Below are positions 55,285 to 64,000 of a stretch of 64,000 nt of DNA, one piece after another (within the stretch, counting starts at the first letter, position 1; each line of letters opens with the position of its first letter). This DNA comes from Allopusillimonas ginsengisoli. GTDB lineage: Bacteria; Pseudomonadota; Gammaproteobacteria; Burkholderiales; Burkholderiaceae_B. The notes beneath the pieces were generated by a model. The model saw only the letters and a list, made by a program, of their open reading frames with translations, ran no database searches and was not told the DNA's origin. The stretch is taken from positions 100,143-164,142 of the forward strand of contig RAPG01000012.1 of assembly GCA_005239165.1 (NCBI GenBank), read 5' to 3'. Position numbers and translations under genes: made by a program.

Positions 55285-56132
55285 GCAATACGCCTGCTGT
55301 TCCCGTGCTCATGTATCACCACGTCACTCCGGAAGGCGGCATGATTGCCGTCACCCCGGAGGTGTTTGACAGACAGATGGCCAGGCTGGCACGCGCCGGC
55401 TATACCTCGCTGACGGCCGAACAGTTCGCCGGCTATCTGGCGGGCGAGGCGGTGCCCAAGAAATCGATCGTCATTACCTTTGATGATGGTTATCTTAATA
55501 ACTGGGTGTACGCGCACCCGATACTGCAGCGTTACGGGCTGCACGCCATTCTTTTTATTGTCACCGGGCTTATCGGTGACGGCGAAGCCCGGCCGTGCGC
55601 GGGACAAGGTACCGATCTACCTGCTACGCCAGGTCACCATGCCTGTAAAAAAATCCTTGCCGATGGTCGGGCCGACGATGTCATGCTGCGCTGGAGCGAA
55701 ATACAAGCCATGCGCGAAGCGGGCACCTTCGAGTTCCATTCGCACACCCATACGCACACACGCTGGGATAAGGAGTGCGGTGAAGATGTCGACGCCAAGC
55801 GTAGCCATATTGCGCAAGAGCTGGCCGACTCGCGCGACACCTTGCAACGTCATCTGGGTGAAGTCAGTGATCACTTATGCTGGCCGCAGGGGTACTTTGA
55901 CACTGACTACGTCGACGCGGCCCGGGCCGCCGGGTTTCGCCATCTTTATACAACCGATGCGTTCGGACAAAACCTGCCGGGCACCAGCCCCGGGCATATC
56001 TATCGCTTCGCTGTTCGCAACCTGCCCGGAAGCTGGCTGAACCGCCGCATCTGGCTCACTGCCCACCCTCAGCTGGGTGCAGGTTATGTGGCCTGGCGGG
56101 CCTGGAAAAAACGGATCAGGAAACGAAAATGA
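55281..56132 (+). CDS. Polysaccharide deacetylase family protein
   Basis: NodB-homology deacetylase of 283 residues. Motif 1 is VITFDDGYLNN, motif 2 is the histidine-rich FHSHTHTHTRWD, and the N-terminus VPVLMYHHVTPEGG is typical. It probably deacetylates an N-acetylhexosamine in a core or surface glycan. Start ATG at 55281 overlaps the previous stop; the stop overlaps the next gene by ATGA. No signal peptide, suggesting cytoplasmic action before export. Confidence 0.85.
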   Translation: MSNTPAVPVLMYHHVTPEGGMIAVTPEVFDRQMARLARAGYTSLTAEQFAGYLAGEAVPKKSIVITFDDGYLNNWVYAHPILQRYGLHAILFIVTGLIGDGEARPCAGQGTDLPATPGHHACKKILADGRADDVMLRWSEIQAMREAGTFEFHSHTHTHTRWDKECGEDVDAKRSHIAQELADSRDTLQRHLGEVSDHLCWPQGYFDTDYVDAARAAGFRHLYTTDAFGQNLPGTSPGHIYRFAVRNLPGSWLNRRIWLTAHPQLGAGYVAWRAWKKRIRKRK

Positions 56133-56881
56133 CTCTTTCCGTCATCATCATCACCAAGAACGAGTCTGCTCATATTCTTGACTGTCTCGAGTCTGTCGCC
56201 TTCGCTGACGAGTTTATCGTTGTTGATTCTGGCAGCACCGACAACACCGTGGAGCTTGCGCGCAATTTTGGTGCACGGGTTGAAGTAACGCCTGACTGGC
56301 CCGGCTTTGGGCCGCAGAAAAACAGGGCGCTTGATCTGGCCACAGGCGACTGGATATTGTCCATTGATGCCGACGAACGGGTTACTCCCGAACTGGCTGA
56401 CGAGATTAAAGAGGTGCTGGCCAACCCGTCTATGCAGGCCTGTGAAATCGCCCGCCTGTCCGATTTCTGTGGCCGTTTCATACGACACAGTGGCTGGTGG
56501 CCAGATTACGTTCTGCGACTGTTTCAGCGCGGCTCGGCCCGATTCAGCGATGTGGCGGTGCACGAACGTGTCGTACTCAACACCGGTGCGCCCCGCAGAC
56601 TGAAATACCATTTCCTTCATTATCCGTACGCCAATCTGGATGCGTTGATCACGAAAGTTAACCGCTACTCATCGGATGCAGCTGCCATGATGTATGCGCG
56701 CGGTAAACGGGCAACGGTATTTAGCGCAATTGGGCACGGGTTCTGGACATTTGTGCGCATCTACCTGATACGGCGCGGCTTTCTTGATGGCCGTCATGGG
56801 CTAGTGCTTGCTGTTACGGCTGCGGCAGGCAGTTTCTTTCGCTATGCCAAGCTCAGTTTTATGTCTGGACCAAAGCAATAA
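56129..56881 (+). CDS. Glycosyltransferase family 2, WaaE/KdtX type
   Basis: GT-A enzyme of 250 residues starting MTLSVIIITKNESAHILDCL with the nucleotide-sugar motif VVDSGSTDNTVE and the DxD in SIDADERVTPEL. Similar to WaaE, which adds beta-glucose to heptose I in the LPS inner core. The C-terminal half has a hydrophobic amphipathic segment. Ends the operon, convergent with the YdcF gene. Confidence 0.85.
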   Translation: MTLSVIIITKNESAHILDCLESVAFADEFIVVDSGSTDNTVELARNFGARVEVTPDWPGFGPQKNRALDLATGDWILSIDADERVTPELADEIKEVLANPSMQACEIARLSDFCGRFIRHSGWWPDYVLRLFQRGSARFSDVAVHERVVLNTGAPRRLKYHFLHYPYANLDALITKVNRYSSDAAAMMYARGKRATVFSAIGHGFWTFVRIYLIRRGFLDGRHGLVLAVTAAAGSFFRYAKLSFMSGPKQ

Positions 56882-56927
56882 ATACTAAGTAATCAGTCAT
56901 CGGCAATTGCCAGGCTGGCATGCGAGT

Positions 56928-57692
56928 TCAGATCCACCCGCGCACCCAGTAGACCAGCAGTGCGACATATTCTTTGACGATAGACCGGCTGGCACTTAAC
57001 ACGCGCAAGTTGGGCTGCCAGAATGAAAACTGGGGATCGCCTGGCACCACGATCTGTGCAGGTGAAGGCGCTGCGATGACATCCACCCCCTGTTTTCTGA
57101 ATACGGCCACTGCGCGGGGCATGTGCAATGCCGAGGTGACCAGCAAAATAGTCGAGATATTGCGCTCGCGCAGCAGTTCAGACGTATACAGCCCGTTCTC
57201 GTACGTGGTGTAGCTGCGGGTTTCAAGTACCAGCGCGCTTTTTGGCACGCCTTGCTCTTCCAGCGTGTTGGCCATCATTTGTGCTTCGCTGATACTGCCA
57301 TCGAGGGCCGCTCCCGACAAAATAATTAACGGCGCGCGACCTGCACGGTAGAGTATTCCGGCGGTATTGACCCGCGAATTAGCCAACTGGCTGTCATAGG
57401 GCTCGAACCAGTTCATACGGCTGTTTGCCGTACTACCACCCAGAACAACTATGGCCTGAGCCGTGGGAAGCTTCATGGGCAGCGAATGAGGATGCAACTG
57501 TTCAAGCCGGCCGCCTGCCCATAACGTGGATGCGGGTAACGACCAGAATAACGCCCAGCCCAACCCGATGACGGCCAGCACGACCCCCGTTTTTCGTCGG
57601 CGGGCTATAAACACGATGGTGCCGATGAGCAGCAGGACGATGCAAAGATTCAGAGGTATGACGAGGTTGGTCAGGAAGCTGGAAAGTGTCAT
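56928..57692 (-). CDS. YdcF/ElyC-family membrane protein (DUF218)
   Basis: A 254-residue protein with two N-terminal transmembrane segments (VIPLNLCIVLLLIGTIVFIA and VLAVIGLGWALFWSLPAST) followed by the DUF218 domain with IVVLGGSTANSRM. ElyC, a relative, affects peptidoglycan or undecaprenyl-phosphate metabolism in E. coli; the role here is unknown. Its start overlaps the stop of the GT9 gene by ATGA, so they are coupled. Confidence 0.85.
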   Translation of the reverse strand: MTLSSFLTNLVIPLNLCIVLLLIGTIVFIARRRKTGVVLAVIGLGWALFWSLPASTLWAGGRLEQLHPHSLPMKLPTAQAIVVLGGSTANSRMNWFEPYDSQLANSRVNTAGILYRAGRAPLIILSGAALDGSISEAQMMANTLEEQGVPKSALVLETRSYTTYENGLYTSELLRERNISTILLVTSALHMPRAVAVFRKQGVDVIAAPSPAQIVVPGDPQFSFWQPNLRVLSASRSIVKEYVALLVYWVRGWI

Positions 57693-58693
57693 GCGCTGTG
57701 GTTGTGTTGGGCGGTATGAACAATGTTGACGGCGTCAGGAGGCAAAAGTGCCCGTACGGTTTCTGAGACTTGATCCAGGCTGGGCCAGCCGTGTGCCGAC
57801 CCGAGACCGGTTGCCGTTTCTGACCAGGGGCCCGTGCGCTCGCGCTGCGTTACACCAAATAGCGTCAGCTGTCTGGCACCTGCCGCCGCAGCGACATGTG
57901 ACACTCCTGAATCATTGCACAGCACCAGGCCAGCAAGACGGGTGAGTGTAGCAAACGCACCCAGCTTTAGAGAAGGGATTAGGCTTGCTGTTGGCGCATT
58001 TTTCTTTGCTTCGGCGGTTTCACCAGGTGGTGGACACATGACGACGGAGTAACCCTGGCCTTGCAACAGTCGGGTCAGCGTATCAAAATGTGGCCATACT
58101 TTGATTTTTCCGCGGTGCAGTCCCGTCGCAGTGGGGGCAATCAAAATAAAGCGACCTTCCTCCAGACCGGCCTCGGACATAGCCCGATGCCCATCTTCAA
58201 GCTGTTGTGGGGACAACTGCAGGTCAAGCTTGCGCCCGTTTTCAAGCTGCGCGGCCGGCAGGCCCCAGCGGCGCAAGGTCTGCGCCGTAACGTAATGCCA
58301 CGACTCGACGGCGTGCAGGCCATGCGAAGGTTTTCTGACGGGCCAGCGCAGGATCAGACTGCGCCCGTCGTCGCGATAGCCCGCGCTGGGCACGCCGGCA
58401 AACTTAAACACCATGGCGCTAGACAACGAATCAGGCAGCAGCAGTCCACGTGGATGCGCGTAGCGAGCCCTTTTTTTGTGTGTATTCACAGCGGCACGAT
58501 CTTCGCGCCACCTGCCTTTCATCTCCACAAACCCTGCCAGAGGATATGCTGAGAGCAGATCACGGGCCCACGGGCGAGCGCATACAACCACTGGAATGTG
58601 AGTTTCAAGCAGCGCGTGCAGACTTGGCAGGCTCATGCAGACATCGCCTATCCAGTTTGGCAGGCGGACGTAAATGGCAGAAATCGTAGGCAT
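57689..58693 (-). CDS. Glycosyltransferase family 9 (heptosyltransferase-like)
   Basis: GT-B fold of 334 residues related to WaaC/WaaF/WaaQ heptosyltransferases. The N-terminus IYVRLPNWIGDVCMSLPSLH and the C-terminal LCNDSGVSHVAAAAGARQLT with the heptosyltransferase D-S-G motif are clear. It most likely adds heptose II to the LPS core, but the exact specificity is not shown. ATG at 58693 gives MPTISAIYV; a TTG lies two codons upstream. Divergent from msbA. Confidence 0.87.
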   Translation of the reverse strand: MPTISAIYVRLPNWIGDVCMSLPSLHALLETHIPVVVCARPWARDLLSAYPLAGFVEMKGRWREDRAAVNTHKKRARYAHPRGLLLPDSLSSAMVFKFAGVPSAGYRDDGRSLILRWPVRKPSHGLHAVESWHYVTAQTLRRWGLPAAQLENGRKLDLQLSPQQLEDGHRAMSEAGLEEGRFILIAPTATGLHRGKIKVWPHFDTLTRLLQGQGYSVVMCPPPGETAEAKKNAPTASLIPSLKLGAFATLTRLAGLVLCNDSGVSHVAAAAGARQLTLFGVTQRERTGPWSETATGLGSAHGWPSLDQVSETVRALLPPDAVNIVHTAQHNHSA

Positions 58694-58806
58694 TGGCAAA
58701 CGTTATAGCAGCTGTGAAGGGTATGATGAGCCTGGTCTGGTGACCTGGACGAGGGTCTGCCGTTAAAATAGCCGGCCGACCCGTGTCGTTAATATAAGCG
58801 AGTTTA

Positions 58807-60585
58807 TTGTTGAAGTCAGATTCCTCCGCGCAAGCCACGCATTCAGACGCCGTTAAATTTGATCTCTGGCGACGCATTTACACCCGCGTCGGCGCTTACT
58901 GGAAGGTAGTCGCCATTGCTGTGGCACTGGTCAGCGTCTCAGCGGCCACACAGCCAACGCTGGCCGTCATCATGAAACCCCTGCTCGATGAGGGTTTCAG
59001 CGGCGCCAAGCCATCTTACATGTGGTCTATTCCGCTCGCGGTCATTGGGCTCATGTTGCTGCGTGGCATCACTACGTTTGCCAGTAGTTATCTGCTGTCA
59101 TGGGTGGCACAAAACGTGTTGCTGGGCTTGCGCAAAGAAATGTTCGACCGCCTGCTCGGGTTGTCTGACGAAGAATTCAAGCGTAGCGACTCTGGCCGCC
59201 TGCTCAATCGTTTCACCATAGATGCCGGCACGGTTGCCGGTCGGGCAACAGACGTCATCACTGTTGTAGTGCGTGAAACGCTGGTGGTTTTGGCCTTGCT
59301 CGTGGTGCTGCTGTACATGTCGTGGCAACTCACCCTCATCGTCATCGTCATGCTGCCCATCTCCACAGTGATCGCACGAATTTTCATTCGCCGCCTGCGT
59401 CTTATCAACCGCGAAACCATTGGCATGAACGCCGAGCTCACTCGCGTCGTGCGCGAGGGTATCGAGGGCCAGCGCGTCGTTAAGCTGTTTGACGGCTATA
59501 AGCGAGAGTCTAAGCGTTTTGATTACGTAAACGGGCGCTTGCGCCGGTTTGCCATGAGAGCAGCCAGCGCCGATGCGGCCATGTCGCCACTTTCACAATT
59601 CTCCATTGCACTGTCCGTGGCGGCAGTCATCGCCGTTGCGCTGTACCAGGCCAACCATGGCAACCTCACGGTAGGTAGTTTTGCTGCCTTCATGGCAGCC
59701 TTGGGTCAAATCTTCGATCCGGTCAAACGGCTTACCAACATAGCCAGCTCCATGCAGCGCATGCTTATATCGGCTGAAAGCGTCTTCACGCTTATTGACC
59801 AAAAGCCTGAAGACGATACCGGAACCCGAACCTTCGACAAACCTGTTGCTGGCCGCATCGAGCTGCGAAATATTACGCATCGTTTCCCCAACGCGGCCAC
59901 AGACACATTAGCCAGCGTCTCGCTGGTGGTCGAGCCGGGCGAAACCGTTGCACTGGTTGGGCGGTCTGGAAGTGGCAAGACCACACTGGTCAACATGATT
60001 CCTCGTTTCGTCACGCCCAATACAGGTGACGTCCTGATCGATGGCGTCGAAGTGCGTGACCTGACATTACGCAGCTTACGGCATCAGTTGTCTCTGGTCA
60101 GTCAGGACGTCGTGTTGTTTGAGGGCACCATAGGCGAAAACGTCGGCTACGGAGCACTGAGTGAAGCCAGCAACGAGCTGATTCATGACGCCTTGGCAGC
60201 TGCCAACCTGCTCGAGTTTGTTCAAGGCTTGCCGCAAGGCATTGACACCCACGTGGGTGAAAACGCAAATCAGCTTTCAGGTGGGCAGCGCCAACGGCTG
60301 GCGATAGCCCGGGCACTCATCAAGAATGCGCCCATTCTCATTCTTGATGAGGCCACGTCGGCGCTCGACAGTGAATCTGAGCGGCAGGTACAAGATTCGC
60401 TTGAGCGCCTCATGAAAGGTCGTACTACGCTGGTTATTGCACACCGGCTCTCTACAGTGCAAAAGGCAGACCGTATAGTTGTGCTTGACGCTGGACGCAT
60501 CGTAGAGCAGGGTGGGCATCAAGAGCTGCTCGACCTCAACGGCTTATATGCATCCTTGTATCGCATGCAGTTTCGGGAAGATTGA
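58807..60585 (+). CDS. msbA: Lipid A export ATP-binding/permease protein MsbA
   Basis: Inner-membrane flippase of lipid A-core, 592 residues. Six transmembrane segments in the N-terminal half, Walker A LVGRSGSGKTTLVNM near residue 385, signature LSGGQRQRLAIARAL, Walker B LILDEATSALD. No ATG exists near the start; TTG at 58807 (or 58810) is the only plausible start, giving MLKSDSSAQATHSD. It is divergent from the GT9 gene. Confidence 0.93.
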   Translation: MLKSDSSAQATHSDAVKFDLWRRIYTRVGAYWKVVAIAVALVSVSAATQPTLAVIMKPLLDEGFSGAKPSYMWSIPLAVIGLMLLRGITTFASSYLLSWVAQNVLLGLRKEMFDRLLGLSDEEFKRSDSGRLLNRFTIDAGTVAGRATDVITVVVRETLVVLALLVVLLYMSWQLTLIVIVMLPISTVIARIFIRRLRLINRETIGMNAELTRVVREGIEGQRVVKLFDGYKRESKRFDYVNGRLRRFAMRAASADAAMSPLSQFSIALSVAAVIAVALYQANHGNLTVGSFAAFMAALGQIFDPVKRLTNIASSMQRMLISAESVFTLIDQKPEDDTGTRTFDKPVAGRIELRNITHRFPNAATDTLASVSLVVEPGETVALVGRSGSGKTTLVNMIPRFVTPNTGDVLIDGVEVRDLTLRSLRHQLSLVSQDVVLFEGTIGENVGYGALSEASNELIHDALAAANLLEFVQGLPQGIDTHVGENANQLSGGQRQRLAIARALIKNAPILILDEATSALDSESERQVQDSLERLMKGRTTLVIAHRLSTVQKADRIVVLDAGRIVEQGGHQELLDLNGLYASLYRMQFRED

Positions 60586-60652
60586 GCTTGCTTCTATTTT
60601 TATTGCCAGCCTGGCGTAGGCAGCTGGTCGCACGACAGAACAGGAAACAAAC

Positions 60653-61123
60653 ATGAAAAAACTGGCACTTGTGGCAGTGCTTGCAACGCTCGCAGGCTGC
60701 GCCTCCGGACCCAATGCAGGTCTCTCAGAAACACGATTGCTTACGGCCGTTTATCACCGTCAAGACCGCATTGTCCCGACAACGTTTCCGCAACTACAGA
60801 TGGCATTGTTTAAGCAAGAACGTGTCTGCGGTTCGGCTCCTGTTTTCAGAATGGATCCGGGGCAAACAAGTTATGGCACGCTCACTGACATGCCCGAACC
60901 GTCGAGCACCTATGAAAACGCCGTTGTGGCTGAGCTGATCCAGGTCAGGGAAACCTATTTCTCCCCTGAGCGAGTCAAGGCCGAAATCTATAGTTACCGT
61001 AATGACGCTGCAACGCGCGACCGCATTGACCGGCTTTTCGATGCTGTCGAATATCCTGGCGTATGTGCCGGCCAACCCAGAGTAAAACCTGCCGATAGCG
61101 ACGGCGCTGCAAAAAAAGATTAA
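60653..61123 (+). CDS. Small lipoprotein of unknown function
   Basis: A 156-residue protein starting MKKLALVAVLATLAGC with a good lipobox LAGC, so it is a likely lipoprotein. The mature region is soluble, charged, contains two more cysteines (RVCGSAP and PGVCAGQ) and ends in a Lys/Asp tail. No family recognised. AGGAAACAAAC precedes the ATG. It follows msbA by 67 bases and may share its promoter. Confidence 0.7.
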   Translation: MKKLALVAVLATLAGCASGPNAGLSETRLLTAVYHRQDRIVPTTFPQLQMALFKQERVCGSAPVFRMDPGQTSYGTLTDMPEPSSTYENAVVAELIQVRETYFSPERVKAEIYSYRNDAATRDRIDRLFDAVEYPGVCAGQPRVKPADSDGAAKKD

Positions 61124-61400
61124 ACCGCCAACACGATAGGCACCAGCCTGCTGACAGCGAGGTGACAAAGCCGGCCAGCCGCGATATCGACGCCGCGTCA
61201 AAGTGAGAATAACGCGAGAACGACTAAAAGGGTATCAAAGCAGGACCGCGCCTCTAAGCAGCCCGATATCGCAGTCGTAGCACGGCAACGCAGGTTTCCG
61301 AAATTTCAGGGAGTTCGCAAGGCGCCCCAAATTACTCGTGCAGTTGTAGGCTGAGTACCTATTGACGTGCCAGGAGCCGCATACAATTTTTGAGACCGCA

Positions 61401-61610
61401 GTCCAAGCGGTCCAGCAGATCGGCATATCAGCAATCCAGTAGATCGGCAGTCCAGCAGATCAGCAGTCCAGCAGATCAGCAGTCCAGCAGATCAGCAGTC
61501 CAGCAGATCAGCAGTCCAGCAGATCAGCAGTCCAGCAGTCCAGCAGATCAGCAGATCAGCAGATCAGCAATCCAAGCAATCCAAGCAATCCAAGCAATCC
61601 AAGCAATCCA
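61401..61610. repeat. Dense short tandem repeat (8-bp and 9-bp units)
   Basis: Mainly alternating octamers AGTCCAGC and AGATCAGC (period 16), with degenerate copies at the left, then about four and a half copies of the nonamer AATCCAAGC at 61568-61609. It lies between the lipoprotein gene and the convergent rng gene, and holds no supported CDS; the plus-strand frame through it is Gln/Ser-rich by composition only. Between 61124 and 61400 there is no supported gene either. Confidence 0.95.
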
Positions 61611-61694
61611 TCGCTGCGCAGCAGAAGTGGCCGGCTTGTGCTCAGTAAATTAACCTAATTCGTCTTGTGGGTTCGACAATAACCAGCCGGCATG

Positions 61695-63158
61695 TCAGAT
61701 CAGCACAATATCGTACTGCTCCTGCGAGTATTGGCTCTCTACTTCCAGAGAAATCGGCTTTCCGATGAAGTCGCCCAGCATCGCAAGATGAGAGCTTTCT
61801 TCCTCAAGAAATAAATCCACAATCGCCTGTGAAGCCAGAATACGGAATTCTTTTGGGTTGAATTGTCGCGACTCACGCAGAATCTCCCTGAGAATTTCAT
61901 AGCACAGCGTGCGAGGCGTGCGTACATTGCCCCGAGCCTGGCAGGTGGGGCAGGGTTCGCACATCTGATGGGCCAGGGAGTCGCGTGTGCGTTTGCGGGT
62001 CATCTCGACCAGCCCGAGTTGGCTAAAGCCGCTGACGGTCGTACGGGTGCGGTCTTTACCTAAGGCCTTATTAAACTCTGCCAGCACCGAAGCACGGTGG
62101 CCGAGGTCATCCATATCAATGAAATCAAGGATGATGATGCCGCCCAGGTTGCGCAGGCGCAACTGCCGTGCCATGGCAACTGCCGCCTCCAGATTGGTTT
62201 TGAAAATAGTGTCGTCGAAGTTGCGCCCTCCGACAAACCCGCCCGTGTTCACGTCGACGGTAGTCAGCGCCTCGGTCTGATCAATAATCAGATAGCCGCC
62301 TGATTTAAGGTCTACACGCCTGGAAAGTGCTCGCGCGATTTCTTCGTCAACATTGGCAATATCAAACAGAGGGCGTTCACCGCTGTAATGCTGAATACGC
62401 TCAAGCACCGAAGGCGTATAGGTTTTTGCCCAATCGATCAGTTGCTGTGTTGTAGATCGCGAATCGACCCGTATTGTGCCCGTGTGCGGGCCAACCATGT
62501 CACGCAATACACGCTGAGCCAATGTAAGATCGTTATAGAGCAAAGAGGGGGCTGGCAGACTTTTCACCTTGGTCTGAATCGTGGCCCAGAGCGTGCTCAA
62601 ATAAGATTGGTCAGCCTTCAGTTCGTCATCGCTCGCGCCTTCGGCCTGGGTTCGTACGATGAAACCCCCGGTCTCATCTGGCGCTTTGAAACTCTGCACA
62701 CGCTCACGCAGCGCATTTCGGTCGAGCTCCGATTCAATCTTTTGTGAGATACCAATGTGGGGGTCGTAAGGCAGATAAACCAGCATGCGGCCCGCAATGC
62801 TAATCTGCGTCGACAGGCGTGCTCCCTTCGTACCAAGGGGGTCTTTAATTACTTGCACCATTAAAGATTGCCCTTCGTACAGCAGCTTCTCAATAGGAGT
62901 GATGACGCTACCACTACTGCGTTCCGAGCGGTTTTGTCTGAGATCCGCCACATGAATGAACGCTGCGCGCTCCAGGCCGATGTCAACAAAAGCGCTTTGC
63001 ATTCCTGGCAACACCCGTACCACTTTGCCAAGATAAAGGTTGCCCACGTGCCCCCTCTGTATGCTGCGCTCAATATGTATCTCTTGTACTGCGCCTTGCT
63101 CTACAAGCGCTACGCGCGTCTCAAAGGGCGTTACGTTGATCAAAATATCTTCAGTCAT
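61695..63158 (-). CDS. rng: Ribonuclease G
   Basis: Endoribonuclease that matures the 16S rRNA 5' end and some mRNAs. The 487-residue protein has an S1 domain near the N-terminus (GNLYLGKVVRVLPGMQSAFV), the catalytic DVNTGGFVG and IILDFIDMD aspartates, and the zinc-link region CEPCPTCQARG. Length matches RNase G, not RNase E, which has a long C-terminal tail. In related genomes maf is often adjacent upstream; here the upstream side has no gene. Confidence 0.95.
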   Translation of the reverse strand: MTEDILINVTPFETRVALVEQGAVQEIHIERSIQRGHVGNLYLGKVVRVLPGMQSAFVDIGLERAAFIHVADLRQNRSERSSGSVITPIEKLLYEGQSLMVQVIKDPLGTKGARLSTQISIAGRMLVYLPYDPHIGISQKIESELDRNALRERVQSFKAPDETGGFIVRTQAEGASDDELKADQSYLSTLWATIQTKVKSLPAPSLLYNDLTLAQRVLRDMVGPHTGTIRVDSRSTTQQLIDWAKTYTPSVLERIQHYSGERPLFDIANVDEEIARALSRRVDLKSGGYLIIDQTEALTTVDVNTGGFVGGRNFDDTIFKTNLEAAVAMARQLRLRNLGGIIILDFIDMDDLGHRASVLAEFNKALGKDRTRTTVSGFSQLGLVEMTRKRTRDSLAHQMCEPCPTCQARGNVRTPRTLCYEILREILRESRQFNPKEFRILASQAIVDLFLEEESSHLAMLGDFIGKPISLEVESQYSQEQYDIVLI

Positions 63159-64000
63159 GCATGCCTTGTCAGGTAATGCGGGCGGATTGCCGGGGTTCGT
63201 ATAGTGTTGGTTATACAGGAAACGTCGACACTATCGGGGTGTGGCCCTAAAGCCGCTGCCTGTTTTTGTCAGTACATTCGTCGACATGGCGCGTTTGTCA
63301 CCAATTGGCCTCTGCAGTCAGCGCTAGATCAACGTTATTACAGCAAAGATAAAGGAATTCTTGCCGTTTGTGTTATTCCGGCGCCACATGTCCAGTGCAC
63401 ATCGCACGGGCCGGCATCCGCGAAGAGCACGATCACGTCTACTAACATAACCGATAGCATCCAGCTCTGAGATCAGGGAAAGCATTCGGATTTGTGCCCA
63501 CACTAGTGGGGCCGTCGTGCCAACATTGATTTCTCTATAAGTGTGAGGGCTTAATTAATCCAGGCGGCAGAAACTGCCTAATAGTGAGGCGCCCGGCTCA
63601 CGATCGGGCCGATTGATTTAGTTTGAATTTAAATGACGACCGGTTCGGCCAGTTTCAGATGGCAATTTCGCAACCACTCGTCGGAAGAACATATAACCAA
63701 TGAGAATCACAGCATAAGCCAACCCAAAAAGACGTTCGCACCGCCTGCAGTCCATTTGAGCGTAGCCGGCCCCATCGATGCCCTATCAGTTCAGGGGTAC
63801 CTCCACCGCCTCCCGTGCCGGTTCTAAAATCATGCAGTAGATCGCCGTGCAATCGCCCTGCAGAGGCCTGTCTGCCCCGAAATCCTCATTTTTCTTAATA
63901 AATTCCATCTATTTTTAATATATTTATTTCCCTTATATTTCAGGTATTTGTTTGCGAAACGGGTTATCTACAGACGGGGCTCAGGGTATTTTTCGGGCAA
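63159..64000. other. About 840 bp without a supported gene
   Basis: No frame here has a convincing start, length or family. The last 150 bases are AT-rich (63890-63955) and are followed by TTATCTACA at about 63965, one mismatch from a DnaA box. A short inverted repeat (ATAGTGT/ACACTAT, 63201-63234) lies just upstream of rng. Confidence 0.5.

Noticed and set aside
61401..61610. CRISPR array
   Set aside because: Units are 8-9 bp in direct tandem without unique spacers, and no cas gene is near.
63965..63973. Replication origin
   Set aside because: Only one imperfect DnaA-box-like sequence, and no dnaA, dnaN or rpmH gene nearby.

Overview
The window is a 64-kb stretch of ordinary-looking chromosome from a GC-rich betaproteobacterium, most likely Burkholderiales and probably Alcaligenaceae (Bordetella, Achromobacter or Pusillimonas-like). 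The evidence is gene content and order: rpsF-priB-rpsR-rplI-dnaB, xseB-ispA-dxs, alanine aminotransferase-hom-thrC, dnaE followed by LPS-core genes, an hpnCDE squalene cluster, and betaproteobacterial protein types. No rRNA, tRNA, CRISPR array, insertion sequence or prophage was recognised. This placement is inferred; no database was searched.

Layout. 0-2 kb: a TbpB-like surface lipoprotein on the minus strand, cut by the left edge, behind a good Fur box. 2-5 kb: thiO-thiS-thiG (thiazole synthesis) and a LOG-family phosphoribohydrolase whose 3' end is a 33-bp tandem repeat. 5-14 kb: polA, a dienelactone-hydrolase-like enzyme, a Na/Pi cotransporter-like protein, htpX, a DMT permease and a Rieske oxygenase. 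14-18.4 kb: xseB-ispA-dxs (isoprenoid precursors) and folE2. 18.6-21.7 kb: rpsF-priB-rpsR-rplI and dnaB. 21.7-25.3 kb: Mth938-like gene, bcp, PhoH-like ATPase, pdxA. 25.5-30 kb: aminotransferase-hom-thrC, then crcB. 30-33.5 kb: hpnC-hpnD-hpnE. 33.6-38.4 kb: alr, an SDR, radA, a TauE/SafE permease and kdkA. 38.5-42.5 kb: a potFGHI-type polyamine ABC transporter in which potH needs two -1 corrections at homopolymers. 42.5-46.7 kb: an ArsC/Spx-like protein, rpiA, phoU, a small membrane protein with a Fur-like site, a YggX protein and argA. 46.7-54.2 kb: hrpA and dnaE. 54.2-60.6 kb: LPS-core glycosyltransferases, a deacetylase, a YdcF protein, a heptosyltransferase-like GT9 and msbA. 60.6-64 kb: a small lipoprotein, a dense short tandem repeat, rng, and about 840 bp with no recognisable gene.

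Functional threads. Isoprenoid supply (dxs, ispA) feeds squalene synthesis (hpnCDE). LPS assembly is represented by kdkA, the GT4/deacetylase/GT2 operon, GT9 and msbA. Iron is represented by the Fur-box lipoprotein, the YggX protein and possibly the small membrane protein at 44.6 kb.

The least ordinary features are the broken-looking potH, the truncated TbpB-like gene, and four unrelated short tandem repeats (33, 44, 39 and 8/9 bp units) placed at or just after the 3' ends of genes. In two of them the repeat unit contains the stop codon of the neighbouring gene. No clearly new multi-gene system was found.
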